Below are positions 24,682 through 31,666 of a stretch of DNA of 64,000 bases, one piece after another. Location: positions 558,001 to 622,000 of the forward strand of contig NZ_RCCP01000001.1 of the NCBI RefSeq assembly GCF_003664125.1, written 5' to 3'. Within the stretch, counting starts at the first letter, position 1. Each line of letters opens with the position of its first letter. A program made the position numbers and the translations under genes. This stretch comes from Planococcus citreus (GTDB taxonomy: Bacteria; Bacillota; Bacilli; Bacillales_A; Planococcaceae). The notes under the pieces were generated by a model, which was given only the letters and a program-made list of their open reading frames with translations, was not told the DNA's origin and searched no databases.

Positions 24682-25101
24682 TTACTCACCAGTTGCAGCG
24701 AAATGGCGGATACGCGCTTCGATATCATCGCGTACCGATTGGAAAACTTTCCATTTCTCTTCTTCGGTACCTTGCGCTTTCGCCGGATCCGTAAAGCCCC
24801 AGTGGTCGCGTTTTACGTGAGGAGGCGTCATCGGGCATTTATCGGCCGCATCGCCACAAAGTGTCACCACAAAATCCGCATTGTTTAAAATTTCGGTGTC
24901 GATGACATCAGATGTTTGATTCGAAATATCGATATTCACTTCATTCATCGCTTTTACCGCGTTCGGGTTCAAGCCATGTGCTTCGATTCCGGCACTCAAT
25001 ACTTGCCACTCATCGCCCAAAATTTCTTTCCCCCAGCCTTCCGCCATCTGGCTGCGGCATGAATTGCCTGTGCATAAAAAGTACAATGTTTTTTTCGTCA
25101 T
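24682..25101 (-). CDS. arsC: Thioredoxin-dependent arsenate reductase ArsC
   Basis: A 139-residue low-molecular-weight-phosphatase-fold arsenate reductase. The nucleophile loop is CTGNSCR (C10-R16), and the redox pair is C82 and C89 ([12 protein letters not shown]), followed by HWGFTDPA. It reduces As(V) to As(III) using thioredoxin. An 88-base gap separates it from arsD, where acr3 or arsB might be expected but is absent. Confidence 0.95.
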   Translation of the reverse strand: MTKKTLYFLCTGNSCRSQMAEGWGKEILGDEWQVLSAGIEAHGLNPNAVKAMNEVNIDISNQTSDVIDTEILNNADFVVTLCGDAADKCPMTPPHVKRDHWGFTDPAKAQGTEEEKWKVFQSVRDDIEARIRHFAATGE

Positions 25102-25181
25102 ATTGATTAGCTCCCTTGTTCCATGAATGGTTTTTAGTATCTCTATGTTTATTCAACGTGATGCCTTTTCCATATCAACAA

Positions 25182-25532
25182 TTACTCACAACGAATGCGC
25201 AATCCCTGCTCCACCAATTTCTCGATTCGCTCATCCTGGCTCGGAATGAATGACAAGACTTGCATGAGCATATCGTATAATTCACTGTCCTGGTTCAATG
25301 AATAGAAAATCCATTGCCCTTTGCGCTTTTCCTTCACTAAACCGAGATCGCGAAGCTTGCGCAAGTGCTGGCTGATCGCCGACTGGCTGACGTTAAAGAT
25401 TTCCACAAATTCACAGACGCAGCAATCGTTTTTTTCGAGCAATTTGACCATCGACAATCTCGTCTTGTCGCCTAATAGCTTCAGCACCATGCTCGCCTTG
25501 TCGATTTCTATTTCGCGCGCTTTCACTTCCAT
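25182..25532 (-). CDS. arsR: ArsR-family arsenic-responsive repressor
   Basis: A 116-residue winged-helix repressor. The As(III) site is C37-C38-x-C40 in the alpha-3 region (KNDCCVCEF), the recognition helix is SQSAISQHLRKLRDLG and the wing KRKGQWIFYSLN. As(III) binding should release DNA. I chose the ATG at 25532 after GGGGGA; the longer reading runs through the promoter. The operator lies 62 bases upstream, within the -35/-10 spacer. Confidence 0.92.
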   Translation of the reverse strand: MEVKAREIEIDKASMVLKLLGDKTRLSMVKLLEKNDCCVCEFVEIFNVSQSAISQHLRKLRDLGLVKEKRKGQWIFYSLNQDSELYDMLMQVLSFIPSQDERIEKLVEQGLRIRCE

Positions 25533-25591
25533 CGGATGATTTCCCCCGCTTCTATAATTAGGTTTGCTTAAATACTGTAATACCAAATACA

Positions 25592-25620
25592 GCATATCAG
25601 CATATGCTTATATGTTCAAG
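25592..25620 (-). promoter_or_regulatory. ars promoter with ArsR operator in the spacer
   Basis: On the minus strand: TTGAAC (25620-25615), exactly 17 bases, TATGCT (25597-25592). A 22-bp near-perfect palindrome (25594-25615; left half CATATCAGCAT, right half ATGCTTATATG) fills the spacer, the expected place for an ArsR repressor. Confidence 0.75.
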
Positions 25621-25664
25621 CGGTGATTTGGATGATAAAACATATACAAATTGTATTTTTCATA

Positions 25665-25694
25665 GAAAAAAGGAGCGGTATGATCCCACTCCTT
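25665..25694 (-). terminator. Terminator of the CDF transporter gene
   Basis: AAGGAGTGGGATCATACC-GCTCCTT stem-loop followed by TTTTTC in the leftward reading. It separates the metal exporter from the ars promoter. Confidence 0.7.
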
Positions 25695-25711
25695 ACTGGT
25701 CGATTCTTTTT

Positions 25712-26656
25712 TCAGTGATGATGATGCCCTGCCGCTTCAGCCTCTTCTTGCCCTTGGCAGCGGATCGAGTCGTCATGTGGGTGGTCTTCATTTTCCAATT
25801 GGACGGTGACATGGCCGATTTTCAGCTCCAACAGCGCATGTTCAATATCCCTAAGCACTTGCTGGCTGTCTTTGAACGAGATATGTTCTTTGACGACTAC
25901 ATGTCCCGACATGGCATTTTTTCCGCTCGTGATGCTCCATACATGCAAGTCATGAATGCTTTTAACCGCAGGCAACGCTTCGATTGTCTGCGCTACTTGC
26001 TCCAGGTCGACATTTTTCGGCGTGCCTTCCATCAAGACATGCACCGCTTCTTTCGTTACGCGCCAGCCGCTGATCAAGACAAGGATGGCGACAACTACAC
26101 TCGCCAGCGGATCTGCCCATGCCCACCCGAAGAAAATGATCAAAAGGGCTGCCGTGATTGCACCGACCGAGCCAAGCAAATCACTTAAGACATGCAAAAA
26201 AGCAGCACGGAGGTTCAAGTTTTCTTTCGTATCTCCGCCGCGCATCAAGATCCACGCGACGAGGATATTGACGAGCAAGCCGATGACCGCGATAGCCAAC
26301 ATTCCTGAAGTCGCAATTTCCGGTGGATCTGAAAACCGGTGGTAGGCTTCATAGAAAATATAGAACGAAATCAAGACGAGCGTCACGCCGTTAAAGACTG
26401 CCGCCAGAATTTCAAAACGTTTATAGCCGTAAGTCTTCATTTGGTCGGCTGCTTTTTCGCCAATGGAAAAAGCCAGGTAGCCGACACCGAGCGAAATGGA
26501 ATCGCTTAGCATATGGCCGGCATCAGCTAGTAGCGCTAGGCTGTTCGTCAAATATCCACCGACCGCCTCGACCACCATATAACTGGTGATGATCAAAAAG
26601 GCGATCAGCAATGTTTTTTTATTGCGGCTATGCGAATGATCATGTGATGATCCCAT
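25712..26656 (-). CDS. Cation diffusion facilitator metal exporter (CzcD-like)
   Basis: A 314-residue CDF transporter with six membrane segments (about residues 15-200). Metal-binding sites include LADAGHMLSDS in helix 2 and a matching HVLSDLLGSVG in helix 5. There is a His-rich N-terminus (SSHDHSHS), a cytoplasmic C-terminal domain with the VHDLHVW motif and a terminal HHHH. It exports Zn, Co or Cd by proton exchange. The ATG at 26656 follows GGAGGTG. It lies upstream of the ars operon but has its own terminator. Confidence 0.92.
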   Translation of the reverse strand: MGSSHDHSHSRNKKTLLIAFLIITSYMVVEAVGGYLTNSLALLADAGHMLSDSISLGVGYLAFSIGEKAADQMKTYGYKRFEILAAVFNGVTLVLISFYIFYEAYHRFSDPPEIATSGMLAIAVIGLLVNILVAWILMRGGDTKENLNLRAAFLHVLSDLLGSVGAITAALLIIFFGWAWADPLASVVVAILVLISGWRVTKEAVHVLMEGTPKNVDLEQVAQTIEALPAVKSIHDLHVWSITSGKNAMSGHVVVKEHISFKDSQQVLRDIEHALLELKIGHVTVQLENEDHPHDDSIRCQGQEEAEAAGHHHH

Positions 26657-26770
26657 CGCCAACACCTCCACTGCAGCTTTTAATAATCCTTTTCTCTAAA
26701 TGTATTCCCGAAAAATCGCCGGATACCCTATGGAAAATGAAACAAACATCCAGTCACTAGGCTTCCTAAC

Positions 26771-26801
26771 CAAAAAAAACCGGCTCCCATGGCCGGTTTT
26801 A
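26771..26801 (-). terminator. Terminator of the B12/STAS operon
   Basis: AAAACCGGC / GCCGGTTTT stem with a 6-base loop and a long T-run in the leftward reading, directly after the STAS gene. Confidence 0.88.
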
Positions 26802-27563
26802 TCACTGATTTTCTGAGGCTGTTGTCAGGACGGATTCCAGTGATGCTTCAAAACGCAAATTCATTTCCCGTTTCAACAGATGCAATTTTTGGGCATGGTC
26901 CGGCTTTACGCCGGTGATGACTGCATCGATCCCCATGACGCCCAAGGTCTGCACGAGCGACTCCAGGTAACTGACGCCTTCTTGCGTCACCGAACCCATC
27001 GCCGTCAAATCGATCACGACCGTTTCGGCTTCGTATTCATAGATGCGCGTGACAATATACGGGCGGATCGCTTCAACTTTTTTCGCATCCAAATTACCGA
27101 ACAACGGAATGAGCACATAGCCTCCGCCGATTGCGATGCACGGTGCGGAAAGTTCGCGCACTTTATCCAGCAGCGCATCCGACCGTTCCTTTTCCTTGAG
27201 CAATTCATAATCCGTTTCTTTCAAGCGGCCCCGCAAGCGAATCAATTGCGCCGTGATGGCAGCCATTTGCTCATCTTTTGGCACCAGTACAAGATTCAGT
27301 GAAAAGTCGCTATCCCACCGGTAATAGACGTCCGCCAAGAAGAAGCCAGCTGCTGTGGTGAAATTCAATTCGACAGGTTTTTTGCTGCCGCGTGTTTTCA
27401 GTAAGCGTTCCGCTTTGGCGTGGCTGCCTTCATCGAGTAATTCAAAAAATCCTTTTGGTTTTCCGAAAAGCTGTTCTGCCTCTTGGGAATAGTCGACGAC
27501 CGCAAAGCTATTGTTCAATTGAAAAGCCGGAAGCGGCCATTCAGCCAGTGGAGAGCGTGTCAT
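26802..27563 (-). CDS. PAS-like / RsbR-type STAS domain protein
   Basis: A 253-residue cytosolic signalling protein. Residues about 8-97 form a PAS-like sensor (ending YYRWDSDFSLNLVLVP), 98-136 a coiled coil, and 137-248 a STAS domain. The STAS part follows the RsbR co-antagonist pattern: VVIDLTAMGSVTQEG, then TLGVMGIDAVITGVKPDHAQ, keeping Thr residues at the positions phosphorylated in stressosomes. No LOV cysteine motif is present. It overlaps the cobalamin-protein gene by 23 bases and closes the operon. I infer a stressosome-like output partner. Confidence 0.8.
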   Translation of the reverse strand: MTRSPLAEWPLPAFQLNNSFAVVDYSQEAEQLFGKPKGFFELLDEGSHAKAERLLKTRGSKKPVELNFTTAAGFFLADVYYRWDSDFSLNLVLVPKDEQMAAITAQLIRLRGRLKETDYELLKEKERSDALLDKVRELSAPCIAIGGGYVLIPLFGNLDAKKVEAIRPYIVTRIYEYEAETVVIDLTAMGSVTQEGVSYLESLVQTLGVMGIDAVITGVKPDHAQKLHLLKREMNLRFEASLESVLTTASENQ

Positions 27564-28191
27564 CGTTCGACCCCTTTCCAGTGCGGATCCATTCCCTGAG
27601 CGCACCAAGTTCCCGGACGACGACCGCTCCTTTTATACGCAAATCCGCAAAGCTCGACAAAGTGACGGCCCTGCCGCCAATCAGGACGGCTGGATTTGAG
27701 TCCACCTTAGAAAAAGCTTCGGCGTAGGTTTTCAAAACCGGCAAGCGGTGTGCAAGTGCACCCGACAATGCAACAACATCGGGTTGCCAGTCACCGGCCA
27801 ATTCGAGCGCTGAATCGAGCGGCAAATTCGGCCCCATATAACGGACATCATAGCCCTCTTCACGGAACATCGCCGCGACCATCTTGAGCCCGATATAATG
27901 CTCTTCGCCTTCCGGGCCAAAAATCATCGCTTTTTTGCGGCCATCCTTATCTTTATTGCGCAGCTCCGTAGCGGACAAGACAAAATCGCAAACAGCGGTT
28001 GCCAAATGCTCTTCCGCTACCGATATTTCATTTTGTTCCCATAATTCCCCGATGCGGTACATCGCCGGCGTCAGAAGTTCGCCGTAAAGCTGTTCATGCG
28101 AATGGCTTTCCAGGAAAGCCTGGACGTATTTCAAAGCTTCCTCTTCCTGCCCCTGCAGGAAAAGATCCGAAAGCTGTGTTGACTCGTTCAT
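27541..28191 (-). CDS. Stand-alone cobalamin-binding protein with CarH/LitR-type photoreceptor motif
   Basis: A 216-residue soluble protein. Residues about 8-80 form the four-helix cap with W51-x9-E61-H62, the signature of light-sensing CarH/LitR caps. Residues 86-205 form the Rossmann B12 domain with E96-x-H98-x-x-G101 (the ExHxxG lower-ligand motif), an ALSGALAHRL stretch and an IGGRAV segment. There is no MerR DNA-binding domain, so the signal probably passes to a partner protein, most likely the overlapping STAS gene. MetH/MtaC-type carriers share the fold but, as far as I recall, not W-x9-EH. Confidence 0.85.
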   Translation of the reverse strand: MNESTQLSDLFLQGQEEEALKYVQAFLESHSHEQLYGELLTPAMYRIGELWEQNEISVAEEHLATAVCDFVLSATELRNKDKDGRKKAMIFGPEGEEHYIGLKMVAAMFREEGYDVRYMGPNLPLDSALELAGDWQPDVVALSGALAHRLPVLKTYAEAFSKVDSNPAVLIGGRAVTLSSFADLRIKGAVVVRELGALREWIRTGKGSNDDTLSTG

Positions 28192-28195
28192 TTGA

Positions 28196-28564
28196 TCAGC
28201 CCCTTTTATGTGGAGGGAGCTCCAATAACCGGACTGCGCGATCGAGGCAGCCCCGCATGAAATCTCCTTGCGTTGTTTCGGTATAGCGCGGCACAATTTC
28301 GATGAGCCGCTGAAAATTGTCGATGATGAGCGCAGTTTCGACATTGCGGCTTACGAGCACCGTCTCGAGCCAGAGTGCATAATCTAGAAAGGATTGCTCG
28401 CTCTGCAGCTCCCAAGCCGTTTCGAGATAATCCAAGTGGTGATGATTGTCTTTGACGGTATGTTCATATCCCTTATCGCCGAAACGTTCCCATAAATTCG
28501 GGTACGCTTCGTATATACCGTCTGCCGTGTCGGTCGCGATTTGCTGTTTTTGTTCCTGGTTCAT
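28196..28564 (-). CDS. Small helical sensor-like protein (possible RsbRD-N/globin-like)
   Basis: A 122-residue protein predicted to be all helical, with a conserved-looking core TVKDNHHHLDYLETA, then FLDYALWLETVLVSRNV and LIEIVPRYTET. This pattern reminds me of the globin-like N-terminal domain of RsbR/RsbRD co-antagonists, here as a separate protein; that assignment is tentative. It overlaps the ABM gene by 4 bases and ends 4 bases before the cobalamin-protein start, so it is tightly coupled to both. Confidence 0.7.
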   Translation of the reverse strand: MNQEQKQQIATDTADGIYEAYPNLWERFGDKGYEHTVKDNHHHLDYLETAWELQSEQSFLDYALWLETVLVSRNVETALIIDNFQRLIEIVPRYTETTQGDFMRGCLDRAVRLLELPPHKRG

Positions 28565-28866
28565 TCGGCCACCACTTCGTATTGATGGACTTTCGGGACG
28601 ATGCCCGCGAGTTCCTGGTCAGGATAGTTCTTCTCCAAATCATGAATCTCCTTGAACTCCTGGCTCTTGACCCAGTTCATGTAGGCCTGCTTGGATTGCC
28701 ATTCCAAGTGGACGGTCAATTCATGGCGCTTTTTCGTGTTTTGGATCAGCCGGAATGAAGTGAAGCCTTCCGCCTGGTCAACACGGCGCGATCGTTTTTG
28801 GTATATTTCTATGACGTCTTGCACTTTGTCTTCAGGCACAATGACGGTCGATGTGACGATGTACAT
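28561..28866 (-). CDS. ABM-fold protein (antibiotic biosynthesis monooxygenase / HmoB-like)
   Basis: A 101-residue ferredoxin-like alpha-beta protein of the ABM domain family: MYIVTSTVIVP, a GFTSFRLIQNTKKRHELTVHLEW core and an AYMNWVKSQEFKE helix. Related proteins degrade heme (IsdG/HmoB) or oxidise small aromatic compounds. It is the first gene of the four-gene cobalamin/STAS operon, divergent from the metI riboswitch. Whether it degrades heme cannot be told from the sequence. Confidence 0.8.
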   Translation of the reverse strand: MYIVTSTVIVPEDKVQDVIEIYQKRSRRVDQAEGFTSFRLIQNTKKRHELTVHLEWQSKQAYMNWVKSQEFKEIHDLEKNYPDQELAGIVPKVHQYEVVAE

Positions 28867-28999
28867 AATTCAGAACCCCTTTGCAACTGGCTTTGTATAA
28901 GCCGGGCAGGATAAAAGTATACCTCAGCATACCATTTCAGCTTCCGAAATAAAAGCGAGCGCCTTCGGGACATTTACAAGAGTATTTTCAATATTCCGC

Positions 29000-29028
29000 T
29001 TGTATTTCGAAAGTAATTGCCGTATGAT
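29000..29028 (+). promoter_or_regulatory. Sigma-A promoter of the SAM riboswitch / metI-metC operon
   Basis: TTGTAT (29000-29005), a 17-base spacer and TATGAT (29023-29028), about 35 bases before the riboswitch stem P1. Confidence 0.7.
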
Positions 29029-29062
29029 GGAAAACATCAACCAACCACAACTATATAAAATG

Positions 29063-29224
29063 ATTCTTATCGAGAGAGATGGAGGGATTTGGCCCTGTGA
29101 AGTCTCAGCAACCGGACGTGTTTGTCACGGTGCTAATTCCAATAGGTGAAGCCTAGTAGATGAGAAGATAGCATATACGGCAGGGGCTTTCTTCTTATCA
29201 TAGAAGAAAGCCCCTGCTTTTTGA
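29063..29224 (+). promoter_or_regulatory. SAM-I (S-box) riboswitch leader
   Basis: Classical S-box: P1 arms ATTCTTATC and GATGAGAAG, the conserved CGAGAGAGATGGAGGGA, GGCCCTGTGAAGTCTCAGC, GCAACCGG, GGTGCTAATTCC and GAAGATAGC blocks, then an intrinsic terminator. SAM binding should favour the terminator and switch off metI-metC. The aptamer spans about 29063-29171 and the expression platform the remainder. Confidence 0.96.
29180..29222 (+). terminator. Riboswitch-controlled terminator
   Basis: GCAGGGGCTTTCTTC / GAAGAAAGCCCCTGC stem (15 bp) with an 8-base loop and TTTTT. It is the expression platform of the S-box leader, 20 bases before metI. Confidence 0.92.
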
Positions 29225-29242
29225 TTTGAAAGGATGAGGACC

Positions 29243-30367
29243 ATGACACAACATAGCCTAGAAACACGCCTGGTACAACTCGGCAACCGCAGCGACCAAC
29301 GCACCGGGGCGGTCAATCCCCCGATTTATCTTTCTACCGCCTACGAACATGAAGGCCTTGGCAAATCCACAGGCTATGATTATACGCGGACAAAAAATCC
29401 GACACGCCAGCTTCTTGAAGAAGGGATCGCGAATCTAGAAGGCGGTGACGCAGGCTTTGCGTGCAGCTCTGGAATGGCCGCGATCCAGCTGGTCCTCTCC
29501 CTGTTCCGCCCGAACGATGAGATTTTGCTTCCCGAAGACATTTATGGCGGCACCTACCGCCTGCTGGAACAATATGAAGAGAAATACCATATCCGCCCCG
29601 TGTACGATTCCTTCATCGATTCGAAAACGGCCGAAGCGAAAATCAATGACAACACAAAAGCGATTTTCATCGAAACCCCGACCAACCCGTTGATGCAGGA
29701 AATTGATTTGGAATTGTACGCACAACTGGCCAAGCGCCACAATCTTTTACTGATCGTCGACAATACTTTTTTGACGCCTTTCCTCCAGCAGCCGCTCGCA
29801 ATGGGCGCTGATATCGTACTCCATAGCGCCACCAAATACATCGGCGGCCATAACGATGTGCTCGCAGGCCTCGTCGCTGCAAAAGGCGCAGGGTTATGCG
29901 AGCAGCTTTTCAACGCCCACAACTCAGCCGGCGCTGTGCTGTCGCCGCTCGATTCCTGGCTGTTGATCCGCGGCTTGAAAACCTTGCCGCTGCGTATGCG
30001 CCAGCACGAAGCGAACGCCAAAGAACTTGCCCGCTTTCTGGAAGCTCAAGATACCGTGACAGACGTGCTGTATCCCGGGAAAGGCGGCATGCTGTCGTTC
30101 CGCCTGCGTGAAGAACAATGGGTCGGGGAATTCCTCGAGAGCCTGTCGCTCATCACATTCGCAGAGAGCCTTGGCGGTGTGGAAAGTTTCATCACGTATC
30201 CCGCGACCCAGACCCATGCCGATATGCCGGTCGCAGAACGCACGGCACGCGGCGTCTGTAACCGCCTGCTCCGCTTCTCTGTAGGCGTCGAGCAGGCAGA
30301 AGATTTGATCGCTGATTTGTCACAAGCCTTGGCCAAACTGGAAAAGGAGGTCGTTTCCCATGAGTGA
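29243..30367 (+). CDS. metI: Cystathionine gamma-synthase / O-acylhomoserine thiolyase
   Basis: A 374-residue PLP enzyme of methionine synthesis (trans-sulfuration family). The PLP Lys is in LHSATKYIGGHNDV; ATIQLVLS-type contacts and the YTRTKNPTRQLLEE segment are typical. It joins cysteine or sulfide to O-acetylhomoserine. Length matches B. subtilis MetI. The ATG at 29243 has AAAGG 9 bases upstream; an ATG at 29234 abuts that site. It overlaps metC by 8 bases, and the pair is controlled by the SAM riboswitch. Confidence 0.94.
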   Translation: MTQHSLETRLVQLGNRSDQRTGAVNPPIYLSTAYEHEGLGKSTGYDYTRTKNPTRQLLEEGIANLEGGDAGFACSSGMAAIQLVLSLFRPNDEILLPEDIYGGTYRLLEQYEEKYHIRPVYDSFIDSKTAEAKINDNTKAIFIETPTNPLMQEIDLELYAQLAKRHNLLLIVDNTFLTPFLQQPLAMGADIVLHSATKYIGGHNDVLAGLVAAKGAGLCEQLFNAHNSAGAVLSPLDSWLLIRGLKTLPLRMRQHEANAKELARFLEAQDTVTDVLYPGKGGMLSFRLREEQWVGEFLESLSLITFAESLGGVESFITYPATQTHADMPVAERTARGVCNRLLRFSVGVEQAEDLIADLSQALAKLEKEVVSHE

Positions 30368-31532
30368 ACGACGCGAGACCAAATTGATCCATTCAGCAGG
30401 CATCGATCCATTAACAGGCGCAGTCAATGTGCCGATCTATTTATCATCGACTTTCCATCAGGAAAGCATCGATTCATTCGGGCCTTTTGATTACAGCCGC
30501 TCCGGCAACCCGACGCGCAAATCGCTTGAAGAAACGATCGCCAAACTAGAAGGCGGCGCGCGGGGCTTGGCCTTTTCTTCCGGCATGGCAGCCATCTCAT
30601 CGGCCTTCATGCTATTGAAAGCCGGCGACCATGTGCTGGTCTCGGAAGATGTTTACGGCGGCACTTATCGCTTCATCACGGAAGTGCTGGAAAAATTCAA
30701 AGTCGATTACACATTCGTCGACATGACCGACCTTGGCGAAGTGGCCGCAGCATTCCAGCCGAACACGAAAGTGGTCTACATCGAAACGCCTTCCAATCCC
30801 GTCATGAAAATTACCGATATCGAAATGGCCGCGAAACTGGCCAAAGCAAACGACGCCATGACTTTCGTCGACAATACTTTCATGACGCCGCTTTACCAAA
30901 ACCCGCTTGAACTCGGCGCGGATATCGTGCTCCACAGCGCGACGAAGTTCCTGTCTGGCCATAGTGACATCACGGCCGGCCTTGCGGTGACAAAAGATGC
31001 CGGCCTCGGCGAACAATTGGCATTCATCCAAAATACATTCGGATCTGTGCTCGGCGCACAGGATTCCTATACATTGATCCAAGGCATCAAAACGCTCGGC
31101 GCCCGCACAAAACAATCCGGCGAGACGACCGCACGCATTGCCGAGTATCTGCATAGGCACCCGCTTGTCGAAGAAGTCTATTATCCCGGCTTTTCATTCC
31201 ATCCCGGAAATCCGATCCATAGCCGCCAAGCAAGCCACGCAGGCTGTGTGTTGTCATTCCGCCTGGCGGATAAGGACGCCGCCCGCATTCTCGTGGATGC
31301 TTTGGAAATCCCTGTGTTCGCCGTCAGCCTCGGCGCTGTTGAGTCAATCCTGTCCTATCCGGCCACGATGTCCCATGCTGCAATGCCGCCGGCTGAACGC
31401 GAGAAGCGCGGCATCACCGATGGGCTTCTGCGCTTTTCCGCAGGACTCGAGCATCCCGATGACTTGATCAACGACTTCAGCCAGGCACTCGAGAAAATCG
31501 CGATCGCCAAAGGGCTTAGCGTCGCTGATTGA
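30360..31532 (+). CDS. metC: Cystathionine beta-lyase
   Basis: A 390-residue PLP enzyme that cleaves cystathionine to homocysteine. The PLP Lys is in LHSATKFLSGHSDI, with YSRSGNPTRKSLEE and a C-terminal SAGLEHPDDLI. It is clearly homologous to its upstream neighbour. The start lies inside metI after AAGGAGG, showing translational coupling. The pair matches metI-metC of Bacillus, and a strong terminator follows. Confidence 0.94.
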   Translation: MSERRETKLIHSAGIDPLTGAVNVPIYLSSTFHQESIDSFGPFDYSRSGNPTRKSLEETIAKLEGGARGLAFSSGMAAISSAFMLLKAGDHVLVSEDVYGGTYRFITEVLEKFKVDYTFVDMTDLGEVAAAFQPNTKVVYIETPSNPVMKITDIEMAAKLAKANDAMTFVDNTFMTPLYQNPLELGADIVLHSATKFLSGHSDITAGLAVTKDAGLGEQLAFIQNTFGSVLGAQDSYTLIQGIKTLGARTKQSGETTARIAEYLHRHPLVEEVYYPGFSFHPGNPIHSRQASHAGCVLSFRLADKDAARILVDALEIPVFAVSLGAVESILSYPATMSHAAMPPAEREKRGITDGLLRFSAGLEHPDDLINDFSQALEKIAIAKGLSVAD

Positions 31533-31545
31533 TTGTGTTCATTCT

Positions 31546-31590
31546 AAAGGCCGCCCGGTTCGTCAGCTGACGAACCGGGCGGCCTTTTTT
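31546..31590 (+). terminator. Terminator of metI-metC
   Basis: An 18-bp palindromic stem: left arm GGCCGCCCGGTTCGTCAG, right arm its exact complement, then TTTTTT. Confidence 0.95.
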
Positions 31591-31614
31591 GTGTCTACTC
31601 ATTCCCCCTCAAAC

Positions 31615-31660
31615 CTAAGAAAGCCTGAATTCCAGGGGGAGGGGAATTCAGGCTTTCTTC
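31615..31660 (-). terminator. Terminator of the malic enzyme gene
   Basis: AGAAAGCCTGAATTCC / GGAATTCAGGCTTTCT stem with a roughly 8-base loop between the convergent metC and malic enzyme genes. Confidence 0.9.
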
Positions 31661-31666
31661 TATTTA

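Noticed and set aside
27541..28191. Methionine-synthase-type B12 protein linked to the neighbouring metI-metC genes
   Set aside because: The genes are divergent, the B12 operon has no S-box, and the cap carries W-x9-EH rather than the methyl-carrier pattern. It remains the main alternative.
28867..28999. Sigma-B promoter for the B12/STAS operon
   Set aside because: A GAGGTATAC stretch resembles a GGGTAT -10 box, but no GTTTAA-like -35 box lies at the right distance.
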